Below are positions 23,121-33,725 of a DNA stretch of 64,000 bases, one piece after another. Within the stretch, counting starts at the first letter, position 1. Every line of letters begins with the position of its first letter. A program made the position numbers and the translations under genes. This DNA is from Olsenella sp. An290 (GTDB lineage Bacteria > Actinomycetota > Coriobacteriia > Coriobacteriales > Atopobiaceae). The notes beneath the pieces were generated by a model that was not told the DNA's origin, ran no database searches, and was given only the letters and a program-made list of their open reading frames with translations. Where the stretch lies: NCBI RefSeq assembly GCF_002159535.1, contig NZ_NFIU01000005.1, positions 60,431 through 124,430 of the forward strand, read 5' to 3'.

Positions 23121-23429
23121 ATGTACGCAATCGTAGCAACTGGTGGCAAGCAGTATAAGGTTGCCGAGGGCGACGTCATCGACGTCGAGAAGCTCGACGC
23201 GCAGCCTGGCGACAAGGTCGAGCTCCCCGTCCTTCTCCTGAACGACGGCGCCAAGACCATCGTTGGCTCTGCCCCGCTTCAGGACAAGAAGGTCACCGCC
23301 GAGGTCGTCGAGCAGTTCAAGGGCGAGAAGGTCCTCATCTTCAAGCTCAAGAAGCGCAAGCGCTATCACCGCGTCAAGGGTCACCGTCAGAACCTGACGA
23401 AGCTCAAGGTCGTCGAGATCCCCGCGTAA
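23121..23429 (+). CDS. rplU: Ribosomal protein bL21
   Basis: Large-subunit protein of 102 residues, usual length. It begins MYAIVATGGKQYKVAEGDVI and carries the family signature KRYHRVKGHRQNLTKLKV at the end, with the basic KKRKRYHR stretch that binds 23S rRNA. It has its own strong promoter and is followed by rpmA after 33 bases. No ysxB/prp protease gene stands between rplU and rpmA, unlike in Firmicutes. Confidence 0.98.
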   Translation: MYAIVATGGKQYKVAEGDVIDVEKLDAQPGDKVELPVLLLNDGAKTIVGSAPLQDKKVTAEVVEQFKGEKVLIFKLKKRKRYHRVKGHRQNLTKLKVVEIPA

Positions 23430-23462
23430 GTCTCTCCTCGGTTTTAGAAGGCAGGTACTCCC

Positions 23463-23711
23463 ATGGCACACAAGAAAGGCCTCGGCTCCTCCCGCAACGG
23501 CCGTGACTCCAACGCCCAGCGCCTCGGCACCAAGCGCTACGGCGGCCAGTTCGTGAAGGCCGGCGAGATTCTCGTCCGTCAGCGCGGCACCCACATCCAC
23601 CCCGGTGACAACGTCGGCATCGGCAAGGACGACACGCTCTTCGCCCTCACCGCCGGCACCGTTGAGTTCACCAAGGGCGTCAAGCGTCGCGTGCACGTCC
23701 GCGAGGCGTAA
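23463..23711 (+). CDS. rpmA: Ribosomal protein bL27
   Basis: Large-subunit protein of 82 residues whose N-terminus reaches the peptidyl-transferase centre. The start [20 protein letters not shown] has no Firmicutes-type leader peptide needing cleavage, which fits the absence of the Prp protease gene next to it. The core [20 protein letters not shown] is conserved. A strong terminator follows 22 bases after the stop. Confidence 0.98.
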   Translation: MAHKKGLGSSRNGRDSNAQRLGTKRYGGQFVKAGEILVRQRGTHIHPGDNVGIGKDDTLFALTAGTVEFTKGVKRRVHVREA

Positions 23712-23733
23712 GACCCCGGCTCACTCGAGTCCC

Positions 23734-23766
23734 AAGGGCCCTGACCGTTTGGTCGGGGCCCTTTTT
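23734..23766 (+). terminator. Rho-independent terminator after rpmA
   Basis: A stem GGGCCCTGACC (23736-23746) pairs with GGTCGGGGCCC (23751-23761) around loop GTTT, with one mismatch, followed by TTTTT (23762-23766). Confidence 0.93.
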
Positions 23767-23825
23767 CGTGCGCGTGGGACGCCTTGGGCATGCGCCTCGG
23801 GTGGCCAGGCACGTCCGCTCGCAGC

Positions 23826-23986
23826 GGGTGCGTACGATCCGGACGGGTACGTACACTCTGACTGGTTACGTACACTCAGTCGCAACGTCTCTACCTGCGG
23901 AAACGCAAAAAGGACGGGCGAGAAGGACCACTTTTCGTGTACGTAACCGAAAGAAGTGTACGTAACCGCCACAAGTGTACGTACCC
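23826..23986. repeat. Intergenic repeat element, copy 2: two inverted 12-bp unit arrays around a 61-bp core
   Basis: Left units are at 23826, 23845 and 23864 (GGGTGCGTACGA, GGGTACGTACAC, GGTTACGTACAC). Right units are at 23937, 23956 and 23975 (GTGTACGTAACC twice, GTGTACGTACCC). All are spaced 19 bp, with a decayed left unit possibly at 23807 in the same register. The core (23876-23936) is exactly 61 bp, as in copy 1, and matches it at 43 of 61 positions when reversed. The best-kept blocks are GGTCCTTCTCGC and GCAGGTAGAGA (minus-strand reading). It fills most of the 400-base gap between the rpmA terminator and obgE. Function unknown. Confidence 0.9.
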
Positions 23987-24022
23987 GGGGCGGCGCCCGC
24001 ACCAGGCGCGGACGCGCCGTAA

Positions 24023-26646
<2,624 letters not shown>

Positions 26647-26671
26647 AAAGGCCTCAAGGAAGGGAGCCATC

Positions 26672-27931
26672 ATGACCGAGGCACGTACGAAGGCGTCGCT
26701 CGCCCGCGCGGCCGCGCCCGCGCTCGGCGCCGCTCCGGCCGCCGCTCGCTCGCGCGCCATCGAGCTCGCCGCCGAGCGGATCCTCGCAGCCTCCGCCGAC
26801 ATCTGCGCCGCCAACGCGCGCGACCTTGCCCGCGCCCGCGCGGCCGGCATGCCCGCGCCGCTCCAGGACCGCCTCCTGCTCGACGAGCCGAGGCTCGAGG
26901 CCATCGCGGCGTCGCTGCGCCAGGTGGCGCTCCAGGACGACCCGATCGGCGAGGTCGTGGGCGGGCGCACCCTCGACGCGGGCGTGCGCGTGACGCGCGT
27001 GAGGGTCCCCCTCGGCGTCGTCGCCATCGTCTACGAGGCGCGGCCCAACGTGACCGCCGACGCCTTTGCGCTCTGCGTCCGCTCGGGCAACGCGTGCGTG
27101 CTCAAGGGCGGCTCCGCCGCGAGCGAGTCCTGCGCGGCGCTCGCGGCCGCCTGCCGCTCCGCGCTCGCGGCGGCAGGGCTTCCCGAGAACGCCCTCCAGT
27201 ACGTCGAGGACGACGCCTCTCACGAGGCGACCCGCGAGCTCGCGCAGGCCACGGGCCTCGTCGACGTGCTCATCCCGCGCGGTGGCGCCTCCCTCATCCG
27301 CTTCTGCGTGGAGAACGCGACCGTCCCCACCATCGAGACGGGCACCGGCAACTGCCACGTCTACCTCCACGAGCAGGCGGACCCCGACAAGGCCCTTGCC
27401 ATCGTCGTGAACGCCAAGTGCTCCCGCCCGGGCGTCTGCAACGCCGCCGAGTCGCTGCTCGTCGACGCCGCGGCGGCCGAGCGCCTTCTCCCGCCCGTCC
27501 TTCTCGCCCTAGCCGAGCGCGGGGTCGAGCTCGTCGGCGACGAGCGGGCGCGCTCGGTCGCCGCGGCGGCGGGCGTCTCCATGGGGGAGGCGACCGAGGC
27601 CGACTGGGGCACGGAGTACCTCGACCTCAAGATGAGCGTGCGCTGCGTGGACGGCGTCGACGCGGCCGTCGCGCACGTGAACCGCTACGGCACGGGCCAC
27701 TCCGAGGCCATCGTGAGCGAGTCCTTCGCCGCCTGCGAGGCGTTTCTCGCCGGGGTCGACGCGGCGGCGGTCTACGCCAACGCCTCGACGCGCTTCACGG
27801 ACGGCGGGGTCTTTGGCCTCGGCGCCGAGATCGGCATCTCCACCCAGAAGCTCCACGCGCGCGGCCCCATGGGGGCGGGCGCGCTCACCACGACGAAGTA
27901 CGTCGTGCGAGGGGACGGGCAGACGCGATGA
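26672..27931 (+). CDS. proA: Glutamate-5-semialdehyde dehydrogenase (gamma-glutamyl phosphate reductase)
   Basis: Reduces gamma-glutamyl phosphate with NADPH, the second proline step. It has 419 residues, usual length. Aldehyde-dehydrogenase-fold motifs are visible: VPLGVVAIVYEARPNVTADA, LKGGSAASES, VIPRGGASLI-type LIPRGGAS, then the catalytic cysteine in VNAKCSRPGVCNA, and HSEAIVSE. The ATG follows AAGGAAGGGAG. Its stop overlaps the nadD start (ATGA). Confidence 0.96.
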   Translation: MTEARTKASLARAAAPALGAAPAAARSRAIELAAERILAASADICAANARDLARARAAGMPAPLQDRLLLDEPRLEAIAASLRQVALQDDPIGEVVGGRTLDAGVRVTRVRVPLGVVAIVYEARPNVTADAFALCVRSGNACVLKGGSAASESCAALAAACRSALAAAGLPENALQYVEDDASHEATRELAQATGLVDVLIPRGGASLIRFCVENATVPTIETGTGNCHVYLHEQADPDKALAIVVNAKCSRPGVCNAAESLLVDAAAAERLLPPVLLALAERGVELVGDERARSVAAAAGVSMGEATEADWGTEYLDLKMSVRCVDGVDAAVAHVNRYGTGHSEAIVSESFAACEAFLAGVDAAAVYANASTRFTDGGVFGLGAEIGISTQKLHARGPMGAGALTTTKYVVRGDGQTR

Positions 27932-28635
27932 GCTTCGACGCCGCCGCGCTCGCCGCGCACGACCTTCCCCTGCTCGGCTCCGACCCCGGGCGGGCCTACC
28001 GGCTCGGCATCATGGGCGGCACCTTCGACCCGATCCACTACGGGCACCTCGTCGCCGCCGAGCAGGCCTTTGACGACCTTGGGCTCGACCTCGTGGTCTT
28101 CATGCCCGCCGGGCGGCCCGCCTTCAAGCTGGACGCCCAGGTCAGCTCGGCGGAGGACCGCTTCGCGATGACGCTTCTCGCCACGGCGGACAACCCCCAC
28201 TTCGTGGTCTCCCGCTTCGAGATCAGCCGGGAGGGCGTGACCTACACCGCCGACACCCTGCGCCTGCTGCGCGGGCTCTACCCGGACAACGTCGAGTTCT
28301 ACTTCATCACCGGCGCCGACGCCATCGCGGAGATCGTGGCCTGGCGCGACGCCGCCGACATCGCTCGGCTCGCGCACCTTGTGGCCGCGACGCGGCCCGG
28401 CTACGACCTCGACCGCGCCTGGGACACCATCGACGCCTCGGGGCTCGCGTTCGACGTCACCTACCTCTCCGTGCCCGCGCTCGCCATCTCCTCGAGCTAC
28501 CTGCGCGAGCGCGTGGAGGCCGGCCAGAGCCTGCGCTACCTCACGCCCGACCAGGTGACGGGCTACCTGCACAAGCACGGGCTCTACGGCGCGACGCGCA
28601 ACCGCTACGGCCAGACCGGCGAGGAGGTGGCGTGA
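27928..28635 (+). CDS. nadD: Nicotinate-nucleotide adenylyltransferase
   Basis: Makes nicotinate adenine dinucleotide from NaMN and ATP in NAD synthesis. It has 235 residues. The nucleotidyltransferase motif MGGTFDPIHYGH starts near residue 29, and the late ISSSYLRERVEAGQSLRYL holds the second ATP-binding motif. About 25 extra N-terminal residues precede the domain. The gene sits between proA and yqeK with ATGA overlaps at both ends. The order nadD-yqeK-rsfS is conserved in many Gram-positive bacteria. Confidence 0.94.
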   Translation: MSFDAAALAAHDLPLLGSDPGRAYRLGIMGGTFDPIHYGHLVAAEQAFDDLGLDLVVFMPAGRPAFKLDAQVSSAEDRFAMTLLATADNPHFVVSRFEISREGVTYTADTLRLLRGLYPDNVEFYFITGADAIAEIVAWRDAADIARLAHLVAATRPGYDLDRAWDTIDASGLAFDVTYLSVPALAISSSYLRERVEAGQSLRYLTPDQVTGYLHKHGLYGATRNRYGQTGEEVA

Positions 28636-29273
28636 TGGGGGAGCGCACCGTCACCTACGGGCCGGCCGAGGCCGCCCTCATCGAGCGCCTCGAGGCCGAC
28701 CTCTCCCTCCAGCTCGCCGCCAAGCCCAAGCGGCTCGCGCACTCCCTCTCCGTCGCGCGGACCGCCGAGCGGCTCGCGCTCGCCTACGACGTCGACCCCT
28801 TCCTCGCGCGCGCCGCGGGGGTCCTCCACGACTGGGAGAAGGCCACGCCCGCCCGCGAGCTCGTCGCCCACGCCCGCGCGCTCGGGGTCGACCTGGGGGT
28901 GGACCTCGACCTCGTCCGGCCGCTTCTGCACGGCATCGTGGCCGCCCGCGTGCTCCCGGGGCGCTACCCCGAGCTTCCCGCCGCCGTATGGCGCGCGATC
29001 GAGGTCCACACGACGGCCGCCGCGGACATGACGCCGCTCGACGAGGTCCTCTTTGTCGCGGACGGGATCGAGCCCCTGCGCCCGGCGACGCCCGGGATAG
29101 AGCGCACGCGCTCCCTTGTGGGAAAGCTCCCGCTCGACGAGCTCTTCTGGGAGTCCTTCGTGGGTGGAATCGTCTACGTCCTCGAGGGCTCCCGCTACCT
29201 CTATCCGGGTACCATAGAGGTGTACAACGCGCTCGCGCTCAGGCGCGCGGGCCACACGAACGAGACCCGTTAG
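28635..29273 (+). CDS. yqeK: YqeK-type HD-domain hydrolase (symmetrical diadenosine tetraphosphatase)
   Basis: A 212-residue HD-domain protein of the YqeK family, whose members hydrolyse Ap4A to two ADP. Metal-binding motifs are visible: RLAHSLSVARTAERLA (first His), VLHDWEK (HD pair near residue 70), the HGIVAARVL segment and IEVHTTA. I chose the ATG at 28635, with GAGGAGG at 28621-28627 upstream, over the GTG one codon earlier. It overlaps the nadD stop. Confidence 0.88.
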   Translation: MGERTVTYGPAEAALIERLEADLSLQLAAKPKRLAHSLSVARTAERLALAYDVDPFLARAAGVLHDWEKATPARELVAHARALGVDLGVDLDLVRPLLHGIVAARVLPGRYPELPAAVWRAIEVHTTAAADMTPLDEVLFVADGIEPLRPATPGIERTRSLVGKLPLDELFWESFVGGIVYVLEGSRYLYPGTIEVYNALALRRAGHTNETR

Positions 29274-29281
29274 GAGACCGC

Positions 29282-29629
29282 ATGCCGCTCACCCCGCTCG
29301 AGATCGCCCGCGTCGCCGCCGGTGCGGCGGACGACAAGAAGGCCGAGGACCTCGTCCTTCTTGACCTCTCCTCCAAGACCGACGTCTGCGACTACTTCCT
29401 CATCTGCACCGGCGCCAACGCTCGCCAGGTCGACGCCATCGTGGACGAGGTCCGCGAGAAGGTCTCGAAGAACTGCGGCATCTCGCCGCTCTCCTGCGAG
29501 GGCAGGGAGTCGCTCTCCTGGGTGCTCATTGACTACGGCTGCGTCGTGGTGCACGTCTTCCGTCCCGAGACGCGCGAGTACTACCGGCTCGAGAACCTCT
29601 GGGGCGACGCCCCGCGCGTGGAGCTCTAG
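29282..29629 (+). CDS. rsfS: Ribosomal silencing factor RsfS
   Basis: Binds uL14 on the 50S subunit and blocks subunit joining when nutrients are short. It has 115 residues, usual length. The family core is clear: DLVLLDLSSKTDVCDYFLICTGANARQVDAIVDEV and the end VVHVFRPETREYYRLENLWGDAP. The ATG follows TTAGGAGA. The last four bases (CTAG) are shared with the dinB stop codon on the other strand, so the two genes converge with no room for a terminator. Confidence 0.95.
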   Translation: MPLTPLEIARVAAGAADDKKAEDLVLLDLSSKTDVCDYFLICTGANARQVDAIVDEVREKVSKNCGISPLSCEGRESLSWVLIDYGCVVVHVFRPETREYYRLENLWGDAPRVEL

Positions 29630-30915
29630 CCCGGCGCCCCCGCGTCCTTGTGCAGGGGCGCGGTGTCCGAGGTCCTCCCCCTGAACCTGAGGTCGCGCCC
29701 CAGGCTCACCGCGTCCTCGCCGAAGCGCTCGCGCACGGCGTCCGTGACGCGGCCGAGCGAGGGGCGCGCTGGCGCGGCCTGCCCGCCCTGCCGGTCCGAA
29801 AAGAGCGCGAGCTGCTCTGCCGGGGCCTCCCCGAAGCCCGAGACCCCCACGCCGACGAGGCGCACGTGCTGGCCCGGGGACCAGAGCCCGTCGAGAAGCC
29901 CCACCGCGGCCTCGCCGAAGACGCGCTCGTCGTCGGTCGGCGCGCCGAGCGCGCGCTGGGCCGTCCTCGCGTGGCGCGCGTCGTACTTGACCTTGAGGGT
30001 CACGGTGGAGCCCCGCAGCCCCTTCGCCCTGAGCCGGCGCCCCACGACGGAGGCCACGTGGCGCACCGCCGCCCGCACCTCCCCCGGGTCGGTGAGGTCC
30101 TGCCCGAAGGTCCGCTCGTTGGAGACCGACTTCACCTCCTCGGGCGCCGCGGCCTCGGCCACCTCGCCGCGCTCGAGGCCCGCCGCGCGGAGCGCCAGGC
30201 GCGGGCCCGTGACCCCGAGGGCGGCCCGGAGCGAGCGCGGGTCCTGGCGCGAGAGCTCGCCCAGGGTGCGCACGCCCATCTCGCGCAGGCGCGCCTCCGT
30301 GGCGGGGCCGACGCCGCTCAGCGCGCCCACGGGGAGCGGCGCGAGGAAGGCGCGCTCGGTCCCCGGAAAGACCACGGTGAGCCCCCGGGGCTTCTCGCGC
30401 TCCGAGGCGATCTTGGCCACGGTCTTGTTGACCCCCAGCCCGATCGAGCAGGTCACCCCGAGCTCGGCCACCCGCCCCTGCACCCGCCGGCAGATCGCGA
30501 CGGGGCTCTCGCGCGAGAAGCGCCCCGGCGTGACGTCGAAGAAGGCCTCGTCGATGGAGACCTGCTCCACGAGCGGGGTCTCGTCGAGCAGGATGCCCAT
30601 GACGGCCGCGCTCATCTCGCGGTAGCGGGCAAAGTTGCCGCGGGTCCAGATGGCGTCGGGGCACAGGCGCGCGGCCGTGGCCGCGGGCATGGCGGAGTGG
30701 ACGCCGAAGCGCCGCGCCTCGTAGGAGGCCGTCGAGACCACGCCGCGCCGGTCGGGGCTGCCGCCCACGATGACGGGCAGGCCGCGCCACTCGGGGTGGT
30801 CGAGCTGCTCGACGGAGGCGAAGAAGGCGTCGAGGTCGAGCAGGCCCACGGCAGGGCCCCGCCACTCGAACGGGGGCTCGGCCGCGGGCCCGTCTGTGCG
30901 TCTCGTCCCTTCCAT
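29626..30915 (-). CDS. dinB: DNA polymerase IV (Y family)
   Basis: Error-prone translesion polymerase of 429 residues. Active-site motifs are LDLDAFFASVEQ near residue 26 and SIDEAFFD near 119. The helix-hairpin-helix segment is SGVGPATEARLREMGVRTLGEL, and the little-finger domain follows. A Gln-Leu-Ala-Leu-Phe string near the end (EQLALFSD) fits a beta-clamp-binding motif. The ATG at 30915 has no ribosome-binding site but a perfect TATAAT six bases upstream, so the transcript may be leaderless. No LexA box is recognised nearby. It lies 21 bases after the sensor kinase gene on the same strand. Confidence 0.93.
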   Translation of the reverse strand: MEGTRRTDGPAAEPPFEWRGPAVGLLDLDAFFASVEQLDHPEWRGLPVIVGGSPDRRGVVSTASYEARRFGVHSAMPAATAARLCPDAIWTRGNFARYREMSAAVMGILLDETPLVEQVSIDEAFFDVTPGRFSRESPVAICRRVQGRVAELGVTCSIGLGVNKTVAKIASEREKPRGLTVVFPGTERAFLAPLPVGALSGVGPATEARLREMGVRTLGELSRQDPRSLRAALGVTGPRLALRAAGLERGEVAEAAAPEEVKSVSNERTFGQDLTDPGEVRAAVRHVASVVGRRLRAKGLRGSTVTLKVKYDARHARTAQRALGAPTDDERVFGEAAVGLLDGLWSPGQHVRLVGVGVSGFGEAPAEQLALFSDRQGGQAAPARPSLGRVTDAVRERFGEDAVSLGRDLRFRGRTSDTAPLHKDAGAPG

Positions 30916-30921
30916 GAGGGG

Positions 30922-30927
30922 ATTATA
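30922..30927 (-). promoter_or_regulatory. -10 box for dinB, possibly giving a leaderless mRNA
   Basis: The minus strand reads TATAAT, six bases before the dinB ATG and between the kinase stop and dinB. Transcription from this box would begin at or next to the ATG. No good -35 is seen in the kinase gene's end. Confidence 0.55.
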
Positions 30928-30936
30928 GCGTGCGGG

Positions 30937-32166
30937 CTAGAGCAGGACGGAGAAGGTCGTGCCGCTCTCGGCGTCCGACTCGGCCCAGATCCGCCCGCCG
31001 TGCGCCTCGACGATGCTCTTGGCGATGGCGAGCCCGAGCCCAAACCCGCCCTGGGCCTGGCGCTCGCGGGCGCGGTCGGTGCGGTAGAAGCGGTCGAAGA
31101 GCCGCCCCAGGTCCTCGGGCGCGATCGGCTCGCCCTGGTTGCTCACCCGAAGAAGGGAGCGGCGGCCCTCGGGGGCCAGGCCCACGCGCACGGCGGTGTC
31201 GCGGCGCGCGTACTTGGTGGCGTTGTCGAGGAGGGTCCGCACCACGCGGCCGAGCTGGTCGGGGTCGCCCGTCACGTGGACGCCCGGCGCGAGCTCGCAC
31301 TCGATCCGGCAGCCGCGCTCAAAGGCGACGGCGTCGAACTCGAGGGCGCAGCCGGAGACGAGCGCCGTGAGGTCCACGTCCTCGGAGCGGGGCAGCCCCT
31401 GGCCGCCCTCGGCGCGCTGCTCGTCGGCGCGGGCGAGGGTGAGGAGGTCCTCCACGAGCCCCTTCATGTGGCCCGCCTCCTCGGAGGTGCTCTCGACCCA
31501 GCGGCGGGCGTCGTCGGCGAGCCCCTCGTCGGCGGAGAGGATCTGCGTGTTGGCAATGATGACGGCGAGCGGGGTCTTGAGCTCGTGGGAGGCGTCGGAG
31601 ATGAAGCGACGCTGCCGCTCCCAGGCCTCCTCGACCGGCCGCAGGACCCAGCGCGAGAGCTGGCTCACCGCCACGAAGAGCGCGCCCATCGCCACGGCAA
31701 AGACGACGAGGTCCGTCATGGCCTGGGAGCGCAGGGCGGCGTCGCGCGAGTAGGTGTCCACGAGCGCGATCCGCCAGCCCTCCGTGGTGCCGGCGCGCAT
31801 CCAGGCGATGGGGTAGTCGGCGCTCTTGCCCTGCGTGGCCGAGGTCGAGAGGGCCTCGCCGATGACGTCGTAGAGCGTCCGCTCGGGGATGGAGACGGGC
31901 GAGGAGCTCCGGTCGAGGACCGAGCCGTCAAAGGTGACGTCCACCGTGACCGCGAGCATGATGTCGGCGCTCTGCTGGCCCGTCTCGTCGCCGATCTGGG
32001 CCACGGCCCAGCCCTCGCCGGCGAGCGCCCGCCTGAGAAGCGCGTTCGTCACCGCGTCCTGCGTGGTCATCGACGAGACGAGCGTCGAGCCGAGGGCGGC
32101 GATGAGGACGAGGCCCACGAGGGCCATCGTTATGGCGACGAACTCCCTGCGAAGGCGCGCGAGCAT
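30937..32166 (-). CDS. Membrane sensor histidine kinase
   Basis: A 409-residue two-helix sensor kinase. The first membrane helix is at about 10-32, an extracytoplasmic sensor region runs from about 33 to 148, and the second helix is at about 150-172. The dimerisation domain has the phosphorylated H194 in SDASHELKTPL. The ATPase domain has the N box LLDNATKYA, the F box RLFDRFYR and the G box GFGLGLAIAKSIVEAHGG. It is encoded 15 bases downstream of the response regulator. The signal sensed is unknown. Confidence 0.93.
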   Translation of the reverse strand: MLARLRREFVAITMALVGLVLIAALGSTLVSSMTTQDAVTNALLRRALAGEGWAVAQIGDETGQQSADIMLAVTVDVTFDGSVLDRSSSPVSIPERTLYDVIGEALSTSATQGKSADYPIAWMRAGTTEGWRIALVDTYSRDAALRSQAMTDLVVFAVAMGALFVAVSQLSRWVLRPVEEAWERQRRFISDASHELKTPLAVIIANTQILSADEGLADDARRWVESTSEEAGHMKGLVEDLLTLARADEQRAEGGQGLPRSEDVDLTALVSGCALEFDAVAFERGCRIECELAPGVHVTGDPDQLGRVVRTLLDNATKYARRDTAVRVGLAPEGRRSLLRVSNQGEPIAPEDLGRLFDRFYRTDRARERQAQGGFGLGLAIAKSIVEAHGGRIWAESDAESGTTFSVLL

Positions 32167-32181
32167 CCGGCACCCGCCGCG

Positions 32182-32856
32182 CTACGAGCCGAAGACCTCG
32201 AGCCGGTAGCCGAGCATCCGAAGGGTGGTGATCTGGACGGTGGAGCCCACGTGGGCGAGCTTCTTGCGCAGGAACGAGACGTAGGCCTCCACGGAGTTCT
32301 CCGAGGCCTCGTCGTCGCCCCACACGCGGCGCAGGAGGTCCTGCTTGGAGACGACGCGGGCGCTCGAGGACATGAGGGTGCGCATGACCTCGAACTCCTT
32401 GCCGGACAGGTGCACGCTCGCGTCCCCGCAGGAGAGGTCGTGCGTGGTGAGGTCCAGGACGAGGTCGGCAAACTCCACCTGGTCGAGCATGACGTCGCCG
32501 CGGCGGCGGGTGAGCGCGCGCAGGCGGGCGAGGAGCTCGGGCGCCTCGAAGGGCTTGGTCATGTAGTCGTCCGCGCCCGCGTCGAGGCCCTCGACCTTGT
32601 CCTCGGTGGTGGTGCGGGCCGTGAGCATGAGGACCGGGGTCGAGACGCCCTGGCGGCGCATCTCGTGCACCACCTCGCAGCCGTCCATGCCGGGCAGCAT
32701 CACGTCGAGCACGACGGCGTCGTAGCCGCCGGCAAGGGCCAGGGACAGCCCGGCCTTGCCGTCGTAGGCCGTCTCCGCGTGGTAGGAGGCATCGGTGAGG
32801 ATGCGCGCGATGGCGTCGGCGAGGTTTCGCTCGTCCTCGACAACCAGAACGTTCAT
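32182..32856 (-). CDS. OmpR/PhoB-family response regulator
   Basis: A 224-residue transcription factor. The receiver domain has the acidic pair E8-D, phosphorylated D51 in VLDVMLPG, and K101 in TKPFE. The C-terminal winged helix (about 125-222) has SGKEFEVMRTLM and SVEAYVSFLRKKL, the DNA-recognition region. I chose the ATG at 32856, preceded by AGGAGA, over an upstream in-frame start near 32889. It forms an operon with the sensor kinase. The upstream gap to rpsP (divergent) probably carries its promoter, which I could not place with confidence. Confidence 0.93.
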   Translation of the reverse strand: MNVLVVEDERNLADAIARILTDASYHAETAYDGKAGLSLALAGGYDAVVLDVMLPGMDGCEVVHEMRRQGVSTPVLMLTARTTTEDKVEGLDAGADDYMTKPFEAPELLARLRALTRRRGDVMLDQVEFADLVLDLTTHDLSCGDASVHLSGKEFEVMRTLMSSSARVVSKQDLLRRVWGDDEASENSVEAYVSFLRKKLAHVGSTVQITTLRMLGYRLEVFGS

Positions 32857-32981
32857 GGGGTCTCCTCTCGCTCGCGCACTGCGCGTCATTTACCGCTGCT
32901 ATCCTACCCATCGGCGCTGAAATTCTTCTGAATCCTCCCCGCTCACGTGGGCTCCTTTGTCCCGTTCACAAAAACTGCACC

Positions 32982-33009
32982 TTGCGACGTAAGGGAAGAA
33001 CGGTAGAAT
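32982..33009 (+). promoter_or_regulatory. Promoter of the rpsP operon
   Basis: TTGCGA (32982-32987), a 16-bp spacer and TAGAAT (33004-33009). The start point near 33016 gives a leader of about 67 bases before rpsP, containing a hairpin. Confidence 0.7.
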
Positions 33010-33030
33010 AACAAGTCGTTTTGTGGCTAT

Positions 33031-33064
33031 GCGGTGCGGCCAATCCATCTGCTACGCGCACCGC
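33031..33064 (+). promoter_or_regulatory. Leader hairpin upstream of rpsP
   Basis: GCGGTGCG (33031-33038) pairs perfectly with CGCACCGC (33057-33064) around an 18-base loop. It ends seven bases before the GGAGGAG ribosome-binding site. This could be an autoregulatory or stabilising structure; no T tract follows, so it is not a simple terminator. Function is inferred. Confidence 0.5.
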
Positions 33065-33083
33065 CCGTTTGGAGGAGTTTCCA

Positions 33084-33425
33084 TTGGCAGTCAAGATTCG
33101 CCTGGCCCGTCACGGTGCCAAGAAGCGCCCGTACTACCGCGTCGTCGTCGCCGACGGCCGCATGCCGCGTGACGGACGCTACATCGAGGAGGTCGGCCGC
33201 TACAACCCGCTGACCACCCCCAAGGTGATCGACATCAACATCGAGAAGGTCGACGAGTGGATCGGCAAGGGCGCCCAGCCCACCAACGCGGTCTCCCACC
33301 TCATCGAGATCGCCCGCAACGGCCAGCCCGCCGTCGAGAAGAAGGCCAAGCTCTCCAAGAAGGCCGCTGCCAAGGCCGCCGCTGCCGCCGAGGCTGCCGC
33401 TGAGGCCGAGGCCGACGCCGAGTAG
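33084..33425 (+). CDS. rpsP: Ribosomal protein bS16
   Basis: Small-subunit assembly protein of 113 residues. The core is [20 protein letters not shown] and [12 protein letters not shown]. The start is a TTG (33084) six bases after GGAGGAG; it gives the exact family N-terminus (MAVKIRLAR), and no ATG or GTG lies nearby. The last 30 residues are a Lys-Ala-Glu tail ([19 protein letters not shown]), an extension seen in high-GC actinobacteria. It leads the operon rpsP-khpA-rimM-trmD-lepB. Confidence 0.97.
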   Translation: MAVKIRLARHGAKKRPYYRVVVADGRMPRDGRYIEEVGRYNPLTTPKVIDINIEKVDEWIGKGAQPTNAVSHLIEIARNGQPAVEKKAKLSKKAAAKAAAAAEAAAEAEADAE

Positions 33426-33432
33426 GCCTCCC

Positions 33433-33720
33433 ATGGAGGCCACTGGCAGCGTCGTCGAGACCGAGGGGCAGGAGCTGCCCTCCGACAGGGTCGCGGACCT
33501 CGTGGAGTACATCGTCTGCGGGCTCGTCGACGACGAGGGTGCGGTCTCGCTCGACGTGACGGACGGCGAGGAGGGGGCCCTCATCGAGGTCACCTGCTCC
33601 GAGCAGGACGCCGGTCGCGTCATCGGTCGCAAGGGCCGCACGATCAAGGCCATCCGCACGCTCGCCCGCGCGCTCGGACAGCGCGTCGGGACGGCCGTCG
33701 AGGTCGAGGTCGTGGGTTAG
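33433..33720 (+). CDS. khpA: KH-domain RNA-binding protein KhpA
   Basis: A 95-residue protein of the KhpA/YlqC family, which with KhpB binds RNA and affects cell size in Gram-positive bacteria. It has a single KH motif with the loop GRVIGRKGRTIKAIRTLARAL. About 18 residues precede the conserved LVEYIVCGLVDD segment. Position between rpsP and rimM is conserved across Gram-positive genomes. The ribosome-binding site is weak, and the ATG is seven bases after rpsP, suggesting translational coupling. Confidence 0.92.
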   Translation: MEATGSVVETEGQELPSDRVADLVEYIVCGLVDDEGAVSLDVTDGEEGALIEVTCSEQDAGRVIGRKGRTIKAIRTLARALGQRVGTAVEVEVVG

Positions 33721-33725
33721 ACCGC

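Noticed and set aside
29650..32931. A 1093-residue open frame on the plus strand, antisense to dinB and the sensor kinase
   Set aside because: Composition is typical of antisense reading in GC-rich DNA (Gly, Arg, His, Asp rich); the minus-strand genes show full family motifs.
33021..33083. N-terminal extension of bS16
   Set aside because: It runs through the leader hairpin and ribosome-binding site; bS16 begins at the TTG.
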